A stretch of DNA of 64,000 nucleotides from CAIUKX01 sp964580965. Lineage in GTDB: Bacteria; Bacteroidota; Bacteroidia; Flavobacteriales_D; Crocinitomicaceae. A model generated the notes under the pieces. That model made no database searches, had not been told where the DNA came from, and worked only from the letters and a program-made list of their open reading frames with translations. The stretch spans positions 1 through 64,000 of the forward strand of contig CAZOLZ010000006.1 in NCBI GenBank assembly GCA_964580965.1, in the 5' to 3' direction. The translations under genes and the position numbers were made by a program. How positions within the stretch are numbered: position 1 is the stretch's first letter; the number at the start of each line of letters is the position of its first letter. Positions 8,902 to 17,541 of this stretch are shown here, one piece after another.

Positions 8902-10343
8902 TTCGTCTTCCAATTTGAGTTTTCTTCTAGTATTTTATCTCCTGGCCCCCACGTACCGGATTCATATAAATGTAAAGAAGTCTCTTTCTTCCAACATTTT
9001 GTGATTGACTCGATCCAAATCCATGCAGCTTCTAATTCATCATATCTCATAAATAACGTTTGATTTCCTCGAATAACATCAACAATTAATCTTTCGTATG
9101 CGTCAGGCATTCTTTCCTTGTATGAATCTAAAAAATCAAGTTTTAAAGATATCGGCTTAAATCTATATCCACCTGGTCCTGGAACTTTACTTAATTGAAC
9201 CAACTCAATCCTTTCCTCAGGTTGAAGCCTAATTATTAGTTTGTTTCTCAGAGGATGACTTGATTCTTGAAAAATATTGTGTGGTAGCTCTTTGAAATTA
9301 ATAATGATTTCAGAATACCTTTTTTTCATTCTTTTACCTGTTCGAAGGTAGATAGGTGTATTTTTCCACCTCCAATTATCAATGTAAGTCTTCAAAGCTA
9401 CAAACGTTTCAGTATCTGAACTGTATTCATTTATATCCTCAAGGTAAGAAGTCAAATTATTACCTTCAACAAAACCTCTCGTATATTGTCCTCTCACAAT
9501 ATTTTTACTGACATCTTCTTTTGTGAATAACCTCAAAGATTGTAACACTTTCAACTTTTCATTCCTAACAACATCAGGACTCAAAGTTGATGGAGGTTCC
9601 ATCGCTATTAAGCACAACAATTGTAATAAATGATTTTGAATCATATCAAGAAGTGCACCGGTATTATTGTAATACCCCCCCCTACTCTCTACTCCTAACT
9701 CTTCAGCCACAGTTATCTGAATATCATGAATGTTTTCAGCATTCCATGCTCTTTCAAATAGATGATTTGCAAATCTTAAAACCATTAAGTTTTGAACTGT
9801 TTCCTTACCTAAATAATGGTCTATTCTAAAAATTTGACTCTCCTTAAAAACACTCAGTATGATACGATTTATTTCACGACTCGACTTTAAACTGTTACCA
9901 AGTGGTTTCTCCAATACGACTTTACTATTACTATCTATTAAATTTGAAGCTTTAAGAGTACTACAAATCTCAGAAAAAGCTGATGATGGAACTGAAAAAT
10001 AATAAATCCTTTGTCTATGGATAGAAGCATTTAGATGGAGCTTCAACGATTCATAACTTTTGACATCAGTAGATGGTAATGTCACTAAATTTAAATGCTT
10101 AAAAAACGCTTGATCTATTTCAGAATCAGATTTAATAAAGCTAGTTAGTGAATTTTTAAAATCTTGAAAATCATAATTAGTTCTCGTTACACAATAAATA
10201 TCAAAGTCAGAGCCTAATTGATTGTAAATATATCTGTAGTAAAGTGCAGGTATGATTTTCCTCTTGGATAAATCACCATCACCACCAAAAATTATGATGT
10301 TAAATGGAGCAATTCCTTTTGATTTATCTTGATTTTTTCTCAT
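8898..10343 (-). CDS. zwf: Glucose-6-phosphate 1-dehydrogenase
   Basis: The 481-residue enzyme oxidises glucose 6-phosphate to 6-phosphogluconolactone with NAD(P)+. It has the nucleotide-binding loop GGDGDLSKRK (20-29), EKPLG (145-149) and the substrate-binding RIDHYLGKE (173-181). It is the first gene of zwf-pgl-edd-eda. A good Bacteroidota promoter lies upstream (-33 TTG and -7 TAAATTTG), and its -33 element is covered by the inverted repeat at 10381-10397. This places the oxidative ED route under the control proposed for the glucan genes. Confidence 0.96.
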   Translation of the reverse strand: MRKNQDKSKGIAPFNIIIFGGDGDLSKRKIIPALYYRYIYNQLGSDFDIYCVTRTNYDFQDFKNSLTSFIKSDSEIDQAFFKHLNLVTLPSTDVKSYESLKLHLNASIHRQRIYYFSVPSSAFSEICSTLKASNLIDSNSKVVLEKPLGNSLKSSREINRIILSVFKESQIFRIDHYLGKETVQNLMVLRFANHLFERAWNAENIHDIQITVAEELGVESRGGYYNNTGALLDMIQNHLLQLLCLIAMEPPSTLSPDVVRNEKLKVLQSLRLFTKEDVSKNIVRGQYTRGFVEGNNLTSYLEDINEYSSDTETFVALKTYIDNWRWKNTPIYLRTGKRMKKRYSEIIINFKELPHNIFQESSHPLRNKLIIRLQPEERIELVQLSKVPGPGGYRFKPISLKLDFLDSYKERMPDAYERLIVDVIRGNQTLFMRYDELEAAWIWIESITKCWKKETSLHLYESGTWGPGDKILEENSNWKTK

Positions 10344-10365
10344 ATTGATTGATATGTTATTCTAT

Positions 10366-10396
10366 CAAATTTAACTACTTTTTGTATAAAATACAA
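10366..10396 (-). promoter_or_regulatory. Predicted promoter of the zwf-pgl-edd-eda operon
   Basis: On the minus strand, TTG (10396-10394), a 20-nt spacer and TAAATTTG (10373-10366) form a near-ideal Bacteroidota -33/-7 promoter. The -33 TTG is part of the right arm of the operator-like repeat at 10381-10397, so a bound regulator would block it. zwf begins 22 nt downstream of the -7 element. Confidence 0.6.
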
Positions 10397-10397
10397 T
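10381..10397. promoter_or_regulatory. Candidate Nudix-regulator operator, site 1
   Basis: The inverted repeat TTTGTA-TAAAA-TACAAT differs from the two other sites in the window by one base in the outer left arm. It lies in the 97-nt region between divergent zwf (minus) and the kinase/GH3/regulator operon (plus). It overlaps the -33 element of the zwf promoter. For the plus-strand operon, a -7-like TATATTTG stands at 10417-10424 and the repeat sits where its -33 would be. Confidence 0.6.
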
Positions 10398-10440
10398 AAC
10401 TTAAACTTTTTTTTCTTATATTTGGTTAAAATCACAAATT

Positions 10441-11280
10441 ATGTTTATAGTAGTTGAAAGCGGATCAACCAAGGCGGATTGGATGATTATTGATTATTTA
10501 GAAAAAACAAAAACGAAGACGAAGGGAATGAATCCATACTTCCACGATGAAAATATGGTTTTTAATGAACTTAAAAAAAATGATGTTCTTTTCGAAATTA
10601 AACATAAGGTTGAAAAAATATTTTTCTATGGTGCAGGTTGCTCAAGCCCAAAATTAAACTTTCGAATCGAAAAAGGTTTGAAAGCATTTTTCATGAATAG
10701 TAGTACTTCAATTAATCATGATTTAGAAGCTTGTGCTTATGCTTGTTATAACAATGAACCAGAAATTGCATGTATAATAGGTACAGGTTCCAATTCATGC
10801 TATTATGATGGTAATAAAGTAATTGAAGAGATTCCTTCAGTTGGACATCACCTCGGAGATGAAGCAAGTGGAAATTACTTTGGAAAAATACTTTTAGCTG
10901 ACTTCCTTTACAAGAGACTTCCAGAAGCAATGCATAATGAACTTGTGGACATGGGGTTAAATAAAGATGTTATAATTGAAAATGTTTATCAAAAACCTGA
11001 TGTAAATGTTTACATAGCATCTTTCATGCCTGTATTAATCAAACACAAAGAAACAGAATATGCCAAAAATATCATAAAAGCAGGTTTTCAAAGGTTTCTA
11101 GATATTCATGTGAAGTGCTATTCAAATTATAAAGATTGTGAAGTAAACTTTGTGGGTTCAGTCGCTGACTTATTAAGAGATGAGCTACATGAAGTATGTA
11201 AAATAAATGATATTAGAATTGGTAGAATAATTCGTAGACCTTTAGAAAATCTAGTTCAATATCACCAAAGTATTATGTAA
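10441..11280 (+). CDS. BadF/BadG-type sugar kinase (N-acetylglucosamine kinase-like)
   Basis: The 279-residue protein has the ASKHA-fold phosphate loops: ESGSTKADW (6-14), GTGSNS (114-119) and GHHLGDEASG (135-144). This pattern marks the BadF/BadG family, which in Bacteroidota is usually annotated as N-acetylglucosamine kinase. Nothing else in the operon handles amino sugars. The next gene releases glucose from beta-glucosides and the divergent operon begins with glucose-6-phosphate dehydrogenase, so I infer that glucose may be the real substrate. It is the first gene of a plus-strand operon. Confidence 0.8.
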   Translation: MFIVVESGSTKADWMIIDYLEKTKTKTKGMNPYFHDENMVFNELKKNDVLFEIKHKVEKIFFYGAGCSSPKLNFRIEKGLKAFFMNSSTSINHDLEACAYACYNNEPEIACIIGTGSNSCYYDGNKVIEEIPSVGHHLGDEASGNYFGKILLADFLYKRLPEAMHNELVDMGLNKDVIIENVYQKPDVNVYIASFMPVLIKHKETEYAKNIIKAGFQRFLDIHVKCYSNYKDCEVNFVGSVADLLRDELHEVCKINDIRIGRIIRRPLENLVQYHQSIM

Positions 11281-11299
11281 AACCTGAAAAATAAGAGTT

Positions 11300-13591
11300 A
11301 TGAGATTTTACATATTTACAATTATATTCTTTATTAGCTATTCCTCAATTGCTCAAAATAGCTTTTTTACAAATGATAATAATCTAAATAGTAAAGTTGA
11401 CTCTCTCATAAAAACTCTAACATTAGAAGAAAAAATTGGACAAACATGTCAAATAACATTAGATGCAGTATTGTGTAAAGATTCATTAGGAAAAATTCTT
11501 GAACCAATAAAAATTGACTCGACAAAATTAACCCAAGCAATTAACGTATTCGGTATTGGCTCCATTCTAAATGTTGGTTGGCACACCTTCACTCAAAAAG
11601 AATGGAAATACATCATTAACACAATCAATAAAGCATACTTAAACAGAGAAGTTAAAACCCCAATCATCTATGGAATTGATGCTATACATGGTGTTAATTA
11701 TACCACAGGTGGCACATTATTTCCTCATGAGATAGGATTAGCTGCAACTTGGAACCCAAAACTCGCCAAACAATTTGGTGAAATTGTTGCTTACGAAACA
11801 AGAAGTTCAGGAATTCATTGGAATTTCTCTCCTGTTCTCGATATTGGAAGACAACCACTTTGGTCGAGACATTTTGAGACACTGGGTGAAGACCCTTACC
11901 TTGCAAGTACCATCGGTAATTCAATAGTAGAAGGTTATCAAGGACAAAATAAAATCGACTCGTTTCATGTAGCAGCTTGTTTGAAGCACTTTGTTGGTTA
12001 CAGCAACCCTCAAAGTGGAAGAGACCGAACACCAGCATGGATACCAGAAAAATATTTAAAAGAAATCTATCTACCAACTTTTAAAAAATGTGTTGAAAAT
12101 GGCGCTTTAACTTTAATGATCAATAGCGGTGTTTTAAATGGTATCCCTGGACATACAAATTACAAACTACTAACTCAAAAACTAAAAAATGAATGGGGCT
12201 TCGAGGGGTTTACAGTTTCAGATTGGGAAGACTTTATCATGTTAAATACAGTGCATCGAACTGCTGAATCTATTCAAGATGGTATTATTCAAGCTGTAAA
12301 TGCAGGTGTTGACATGAGTATGGTACCAAATTCCCCGAATTATATTGAATATTGTAAATTATACAAAGAGGCAGTAAAAAACGGTGATATATCAATTGAA
12401 AGATTGAATGATGCAGTCAAAAGAATATTGAAAGTAAAGTATATCCTTGGATTATTTGATGAAAATATGAATCAAGCAAAAAGATATCCAAAATTTGGTT
12501 CGATTGATTTTCAAAAAGCAGCTTTGTCATCTGCACTAGAATCCATAACTCTTTTAAAAAACGACAATATCCTTCCCCTTAAAAAAGACAACAAAATATT
12601 AATTTGTGGACCCACTTCTGACAACCTCATTTATCTGAATGGAGCATGGACTCATACTTGGCAAGGTCAAGATACTAGTTTCAATACTGAAAACAGAAAT
12701 AATATTTACGAAGCTTTCAAAAATAAAATTGGAGCTATCAATTGCCTATTTAGTAAAGGAGTAGAACTTTATATAGATAGTAATCAATACGAAAAATCGA
12801 AATTCGTTGATCTATCAGATTTTAAAAGTAAAACTGATCTAGCTGATGTGATTGTATTGTGCATAGGAGAAACACCTTCAACTGAAAAACCGGGAGATAT
12901 CAGATCTTTAAATCTTAGTGATGAGCAATTAGAACTTGCCAAAATCGCCTACAATTTTAACAAGCCTGTAATCTTGGTTTTAACTGAAGGAAGGCCAAGA
13001 ATAATAAGAGAAATAACTGAAAACGCAGCAGCAATTATCCAAACTTATTTACCAGGTGATTTTGGTGCAGATGCATTAGTTGAATTGATCTATGGAGAGA
13101 AAAATTTTTCTGGTAAACTTCCATATACTTACCCAAGATATGATGGACAAATTGAATTTTATGATCATCCCCGAAGTGTTGATAGAAGTAAAACAAACGA
13201 TTTTAATGCATACAACCCACAATGGGATTTTGGCTTCGGTTTAAGCTATTCAACATTTAAATATTCAGACCTCACATTGAACAAACAAATCATTTCACCA
13301 ATTGATACACTCGAAATAACAATAACTTTAGAAAATATTGGTAAAGTTGAAGGTAAAGAAGTTGTTCAACTTTTCATTAAAGATCATTATTCATCACTTA
13401 TACCAAAAGGTAAAAGCTTAAAAAGGTTTAAAAAAGTTAATTTATCTCCAGGAGAGAAAAAAGACATTACTTTTTTCATTACAGTGGATGACTTAAAATT
13501 TGTAGGCCTTAAAAATGAATGGATTTTCGAACCTGGTACATTTTCGATTGAAGTTGGTGATAGTGAAATAGATTTCGAACTAAAAAATTAG
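11300..13591 (+). CDS. Glycoside hydrolase family 3 beta-glucosidase
   Basis: The 763-residue enzyme has a signal peptide (residues 1-19, cleavage before QNS), a GH3 N-terminal TIM barrel, the KHFVGY motif (229-234), nucleophile Asp308 in VSDW, the GH3 C-terminal sandwich (about 410-620, SITLLKNDNILPL onward) and a fibronectin III-like domain to the end. The family cleaves terminal glucose from beta-glucosides; the architecture is that of periplasmic BglX. No sorting domain is present, so I expect the periplasm. It lies 19 nt after the sugar kinase and 5 nt before the regulator. Confidence 0.94.
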   Translation: MRFYIFTIIFFISYSSIAQNSFFTNDNNLNSKVDSLIKTLTLEEKIGQTCQITLDAVLCKDSLGKILEPIKIDSTKLTQAINVFGIGSILNVGWHTFTQKEWKYIINTINKAYLNREVKTPIIYGIDAIHGVNYTTGGTLFPHEIGLAATWNPKLAKQFGEIVAYETRSSGIHWNFSPVLDIGRQPLWSRHFETLGEDPYLASTIGNSIVEGYQGQNKIDSFHVAACLKHFVGYSNPQSGRDRTPAWIPEKYLKEIYLPTFKKCVENGALTLMINSGVLNGIPGHTNYKLLTQKLKNEWGFEGFTVSDWEDFIMLNTVHRTAESIQDGIIQAVNAGVDMSMVPNSPNYIEYCKLYKEAVKNGDISIERLNDAVKRILKVKYILGLFDENMNQAKRYPKFGSIDFQKAALSSALESITLLKNDNILPLKKDNKILICGPTSDNLIYLNGAWTHTWQGQDTSFNTENRNNIYEAFKNKIGAINCLFSKGVELYIDSNQYEKSKFVDLSDFKSKTDLADVIVLCIGETPSTEKPGDIRSLNLSDEQLELAKIAYNFNKPVILVLTEGRPRIIREITENAAAIIQTYLPGDFGADALVELIYGEKNFSGKLPYTYPRYDGQIEFYDHPRSVDRSKTNDFNAYNPQWDFGFGLSYSTFKYSDLTLNKQIISPIDTLEITITLENIGKVEGKEVVQLFIKDHYSSLIPKGKSLKRFKKVNLSPGEKKDITFFITVDDLKFVGLKNEWIFEPGTFSIEVGDSEIDFELKN

Positions 13592-13596
13592 TAACC

Positions 13597-14295
13597 ATGG
13601 CATATAAAATTAAATTCGATAATTTTTTTTCATACTCATTCTCTCTTGATTGTATTTTATTTGGATACTTCGATCAAAAAATCCATGTACTTACAATCAA
13701 AAGAGCTATGGAACCTTTCTCTGGTATGTGGGCTATTCCTGGAGATTTAGTATATCCTGATGAAGATTTACATGATGCAGGAAACAGAATTCTTTCTGAA
13801 TTAACAAACATTAATAATATCGAACTTCATCAAGGGCAAACTTTTGGAAAACCTAATAGACATCCACTAGGTAGAGTTATAACATGTGTCTATTTCGCTT
13901 TAGTTAGAATTGAAGATATTGAAGCAAAAGCTGATTCATGGGCTGAGGAAATTAAATGGGTTCCTGTTAAAGAACTTGGTAGTTTAGCTTTTGACCATAA
14001 TGAAATTGTAACTAAAACTTTTGAGCAACTTCAAATTAAATTGAAAAATAACGCCATCTGCTTCGATCTACTCTCTACAAATTTCACATTAAACGATTTT
14101 CAACAGCTGTATGAATATGCTTTTGATGTTGAATTTGATAAAGCAAATTTCAGAAAAAAAATTAAAAACCTTCCTCTGGTCAACCTTAATGTAAAGCAAA
14201 AAAATGTAAAGCATAGACCTGCAAATCTATATAGATTTGATCATGAAAAATATAAGCAAATGGTTGAAAAAGAAAATTTCAACTTTAAAATGTAA
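13597..14295 (+). CDS. Nudix-domain transcriptional regulator (NrtR/AraR-like)
   Basis: The 232-residue protein has an N-terminal Nudix-like domain (about 10-140) and a C-terminal winged-helix-like part (about 150-230). The Nudix box at 49-72 is degenerate: Asp replaces the first Glu (residue 55), and only Arg64 and one Glu remain of REUxEE, so hydrolysis is unlikely. This is usual for NrtR-type repressors, which use the Nudix fold to sense a nucleotide sugar or related ligand. It is co-transcribed with the kinase and GH3 genes. Three matching inverted repeats occur in the locus, one in front of its own operon, so autoregulation is likely. The ligand is unknown. Confidence 0.85.
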   Translation: MAYKIKFDNFFSYSFSLDCILFGYFDQKIHVLTIKRAMEPFSGMWAIPGDLVYPDEDLHDAGNRILSELTNINNIELHQGQTFGKPNRHPLGRVITCVYFALVRIEDIEAKADSWAEEIKWVPVKELGSLAFDHNEIVTKTFEQLQIKLKNNAICFDLLSTNFTLNDFQQLYEYAFDVEFDKANFRKKIKNLPLVNLNVKQKNVKHRPANLYRFDHEKYKQMVEKENFNFKM

Positions 14296-14312
14296 TTTTT
14301 CAGTAAATAATT

Positions 14313-14342
14313 TTGATTTTTAATATACTTATTGTATATTTT
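14313..14342 (+). promoter_or_regulatory. Predicted promoter for the sorting-domain protein/GH16 operon
   Basis: TTG (14313-14315), a 19-nt spacer and TATATTTT (14335-14342) match the Bacteroidota -33/-7 pattern with one deviation in the -7 element. The -7 element lies wholly inside the operator-like repeat 14329-14349, so a bound regulator would repress it. The next gene starts at 14382. Confidence 0.5.
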
Positions 14343-14349
14343 ACAATAA
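14329..14349. promoter_or_regulatory. Candidate Nudix-regulator operator, site 2
   Basis: A perfect inverted repeat with 8-nt arms, TTATTGTA-N5-TACAATAA, lies between the regulator gene and the secreted-protein/GH16 operon. It has the same arms and spacer length as site 3 and overlaps the predicted -7 element. Confidence 0.65.
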
Positions 14350-14381
14350 TATCAAATTACAATCTTTAAAACTATATAATT

Positions 14382-15236
14382 ATGAAAAATCTCTACACTT
14401 TATTAGGAGCTAGTTTATTGTCAGTGACATTATTCGCTCAAAATTCCATCACAGTCAATGCAAGTGATAATTGGATAACATATGTGAATGTTTTTGATCT
14501 TGGAGGAGGTTATCAATGGGGTTCTTTTTGGGATGTTTCAAAAGCCAAGACAACTATTGATGTAAGTAACAACACAGTGATTTTACAACCAAACTTTAAT
14601 ACTTATGAAGAAAATCAGTCCGATCCCTATTGGGTTGATCAAACAACAATGGCAGGTAATAAAATAATGGAAGTTTCTACGTTTGTTGAGCCAGGTCCTT
14701 CATTCAATGATAATGACTTAACATTCGAAGGGGACGTTTTAGAGTACACATTGAACGAAACTGATTATGAAGTCTTTTTTTTCATCAAAGCCATAGACTC
14801 ATTAAATGGTTATAGTGATGCTTTAGGAGGAGCAAAAGTAATGCCTATGCCAAAAAGCGGACATTTTTCTATAGATGTAACAGCATCAGAAATACCTTCT
14901 GGATTAATTGTTCAGTATGGTTTAACAGTTAAGGGGGTAAATGCAAACCCGGCAGAAGAAGCAAACCTGGGAGCTGTAAAGTTAGGAACTGATGATGCAT
15001 CCATTGATAACATCGAAAAGATTCAGGCTTCAATTTATCCGAATCCTGCTAACACAGTATTAAACATATCTACTGAAGATAATTTCCAAACATACAAAGT
15101 TAAAAATTTAGCTGGCCAAGAAATTTGTTCAGGTAATACAAATTTAATTGATTTATCATCTATTAATAACGGATTATATTTTGTTGAGATAGAAACTAAT
15201 AGAGGAGCTTGCGTTAAATCCTTTGTTAAAAAATAA
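14382..15236 (+). CDS. Secreted protein with T9SS sorting domain, possible glucan-binding
   Basis: The 284-residue protein has a signal peptide (cleavage near LFAQ, residue 20), a beta-rich central domain rich in Trp, Tyr and Asp (about 21-205) and a C-terminal T9SS type A sorting domain (about 208-284, including IYPNPANTVLNIS and the final FVEIETNRG...FVKK strands). It should be exported by the type IX system and attached at the surface or released. I do not recognise the central domain. Its place directly before GH16, behind operator site 2, suggests binding of beta-glucan. A strong hairpin follows the gene. Confidence 0.8.
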   Translation: MKNLYTLLGASLLSVTLFAQNSITVNASDNWITYVNVFDLGGGYQWGSFWDVSKAKTTIDVSNNTVILQPNFNTYEENQSDPYWVDQTTMAGNKIMEVSTFVEPGPSFNDNDLTFEGDVLEYTLNETDYEVFFFIKAIDSLNGYSDALGGAKVMPMPKSGHFSIDVTASEIPSGLIVQYGLTVKGVNANPAEEANLGAVKLGTDDASIDNIEKIQASIYPNPANTVLNISTEDNFQTYKVKNLAGQEICSGNTNLIDLSSINNGLYFVEIETNRGACVKSFVKK

Positions 15237-15258
15237 TTAAGTTATTAATATTTTAAAT

Positions 15259-15283
15259 TGGAGGGGGTTTCCCCTCCATTTTT
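15259..15283 (+). terminator. Strong hairpin terminator or attenuator before GH16
   Basis: GGAGGGG (15260-15266), loop GTTT and CCCCTCC (15271-15277) make an unbroken GC-rich 7-bp stem followed by ATTTTTG. This is by far the most GC-rich hairpin nearby. It ends only about 6 nt before the GH16 start codon, so GH16 must depend on read-through, processing or an unseen promoter inside the hairpin region. Confidence 0.75.
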
Positions 15284-15289
15284 GTTGTT

Positions 15290-16300
15290 ATGAAAACATT
15301 TTTTTTTATTCTATTAATGTTCTCCATAAATGTCTATTCTCAAAATTGGCAGTTAATTTGGTCTGATGAATTTAATGATCAAAACATAAATACTAATTAC
15401 TGGAATTTTGAAATAGGAAATGGAAATTGGGGTTGGGGTAATAATGAACTTCAATATTACACTAATAATTCTGATAATATTTTTTTAGCTGATGGATATT
15501 TGAATATAGTAGCCAGAAATGAAAATTACAATGGCTATAATTACACTTCTGCACGAATTAAAACACAAGACAAATTTGATTTCAAATACGGAAAAATAGA
15601 AGCAAGAATCAAAATACCTTTAGGAAAAGGGCTATGGCCTGCATTCTGGATGCTCGGATCAAACATAAGTACGATAGGGTGGCCAAGCTGTGGTGAAATT
15701 GATATCGTAGAACATGTAAATAATGAACCTTACGTTCATGGAACAATTCATTATGATATGTGGGGGCATAATTATGAAGGTGGAAATGTGTTAACTAATC
15801 CAAGTGAATTTCACTTGTATACATTAGAGTGGGACGAACAACAAATTAAATGGTATTTAGACAATGAAATTTATCACACAGAGGACATTCACAACAACAC
15901 AGTTTCACGAGAAGAATTTCATGAACCTTTTTTTATTTTACTTAATCTAGCTGTGGGTGGAAATTGGCCCGGTTCTCCTGACAATAGCACTAACTTCCCT
16001 GCAAATTATATCATTGATTATGTGAGAGTTTACCAAAAATCTAATGCTATTTCTGTCATTTCAGAGGACGAAAAAATTATTTACCCAAATCCAACTACTG
16101 ATATTCTGAATCTAAAATCAACTAAACATATAAAAACATATAGCATTGAAGATTTATGTGGACAAACAATATGTACAAAAGAAAATCTACATGGGGATAA
16201 TACTCAAGTAAATGTATCGAATCTCAAAAGTGGTACTTATTTGATAAAAATCAAATATGATAATGAAGAAACTTCCAATAATTATTTTATCAAATTATAA
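15290..16300 (+). CDS. GH16 endo-beta-1,3-glucanase (laminarinase-like), T9SS-exported
   Basis: The 336-residue enzyme has a signal peptide (residues 1-18), a GH16 jelly-roll domain (about 20-250) and a C-terminal T9SS sorting domain (about 258-336, with IIYPNPTTDILNLKS). The catalytic motif GEIDIVE gives nucleophile Glu136 and acid/base Glu141, with the extra residue typical of beta-1,3-glucanases of the family. WPAFWML (116-122) and the Trp-rich loops also fit laminarinases. It would act outside the cell on laminarin or mixed-linkage glucan. Promoter site 2 lies before the upstream gene and a hairpin separates the two. The next gene converges with a 5-nt gap. Confidence 0.94.
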   Translation: MKTFFFILLMFSINVYSQNWQLIWSDEFNDQNINTNYWNFEIGNGNWGWGNNELQYYTNNSDNIFLADGYLNIVARNENYNGYNYTSARIKTQDKFDFKYGKIEARIKIPLGKGLWPAFWMLGSNISTIGWPSCGEIDIVEHVNNEPYVHGTIHYDMWGHNYEGGNVLTNPSEFHLYTLEWDEQQIKWYLDNEIYHTEDIHNNTVSREEFHEPFFILLNLAVGGNWPGSPDNSTNFPANYIIDYVRVYQKSNAISVISEDEKIIYPNPTTDILNLKSTKHIKTYSIEDLCGQTICTKENLHGDNTQVNVSNLKSGTYLIKIKYDNEETSNNYFIKL

Positions 16301-16305
16301 TTAAA

Positions 16306-17541
16306 TCATTTAAAGTTAAGCTTACCCCACAAGGAAGGGTTTTTATAAAAGCCTTCTTTTTCATTACTGTTCCATCTAACTTGCTCGATTCTCTCCGAAC
16401 CATTACCTAAATTTAGGGCAGCCACAAATAAAATTGATTTTGGAAGAGTTGAATCATTTCTTTTCACAAGCTTTAGTGGAACTTTAAATTCAAGGTTATA
16501 ACCTTTATCAAAATCATGAATCTGAAAGTTAACTTCATCAGCATAAACATTTTGAACAAAATCCCAAACGTAAGGATTCATTCCACAATTAATCCCAAAA
16601 TGAAAATCGCTTAAAAGTAATTTACTCCTGTCGGGATCAGCAAAAGGATTTGAGGAAAAAGTAATTTCAACAGCGTCACCATTCCATAAATTTGATTTTA
16701 CTTGGCTATTCTGACGAGTCGTATTTTTAAAAATTTGAAAAGCAAAATATAGATATTCTTCATCGTATGAAACTGAAAAGTTATTTGACCCAATCTTTTC
16801 AAAAGGCATTTTCCAATCTATCAAATTTCCGTCAATATCAATGGTAGATGAACTATAAGCGTTAAACTCTTTATTTTTATGACCTGAAAAAGGTATTAAC
16901 CGAATTGATTTAATCTCAATTGTACCTTCTGCAAACATCTCTATCATTAACTGCTTAACATTGGATAAATCTATTTCACTTTTAGTTATTGGGAACTCAT
17001 TCAGCGGAACAATAACTTTAGACCAGCCTTTCTCATCTGAAACTGGTTGTAAAAAAGATTTATCATACCCCAACCAAACTTGTTCATCTGAATAATCTTC
17101 AAAACAAAAGGCCCATGGAATATTACTGATTGGTCGGTTATCTATCGATTTAACAGTTAATTCAAGTGCTAAAGTATCATAGACATAATTAATATCTTTA
17201 CCAATCCAATTGGACCAACCGAAACCTATCCCTACCCAGTCGCAACCAGACTGATCTTTGTTCCATCTAACCGTCAATGTTTTGTTTTCATTAAAATCAT
17301 AATTAATACAATCAGCACCTTCAGAAGTCCAAAAATCAATAATACTACCATCAAAAACATCCAAATGCTGAAAGCCTCTTACGTTAGGTTTTGAAAACTC
17401 TTCTCCCTCATAAAGGTTAATTTTTTTAAACCTAAAATTAGACTTTGACTTGTGAGTCGAATCTTTATCAATAACTTGACCAAGTAGAAAACACTTGATG
17501 AATATAAACAGTAACAATATTTTATGGTTCCAATTCAGCAT
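16306..17541 (-). CDS. Exported carbohydrate-binding protein with CBM9-like domain
   Basis: The 411-residue protein has a signal peptide (about 1-21, cleavage after LLGQ). Residues about 45-220 form a beta-sandwich rich in Trp and Asp (TVRWNKDQSGCDWVGIGFGWSN), similar to galactose-binding or CBM11-type folds. Residues about 233-410 (IDGNLIDW...DEEYLYFAFQI...WNGDAVEITF) follow the CBM9/DOMON-like sugar-binding pattern. No catalytic site is visible. It overlaps the preceding lipoprotein gene by 20 nt and is the last gene of the outer-membrane operon. I infer glucan binding at the surface or in the periplasm. Confidence 0.75.
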   Translation of the reverse strand: MLNWNHKILLLFIFIKCFLLGQVIDKDSTHKSKSNFRFKKINLYEGEEFSKPNVRGFQHLDVFDGSIIDFWTSEGADCINYDFNENKTLTVRWNKDQSGCDWVGIGFGWSNWIGKDINYVYDTLALELTVKSIDNRPISNIPWAFCFEDYSDEQVWLGYDKSFLQPVSDEKGWSKVIVPLNEFPITKSEIDLSNVKQLMIEMFAEGTIEIKSIRLIPFSGHKNKEFNAYSSSTIDIDGNLIDWKMPFEKIGSNNFSVSYDEEYLYFAFQIFKNTTRQNSQVKSNLWNGDAVEITFSSNPFADPDRSKLLLSDFHFGINCGMNPYVWDFVQNVYADEVNFQIHDFDKGYNLEFKVPLKLVKRNDSTLPKSILFVAALNLGNGSERIEQVRWNSNEKEGFYKNPSLWGKLNFK

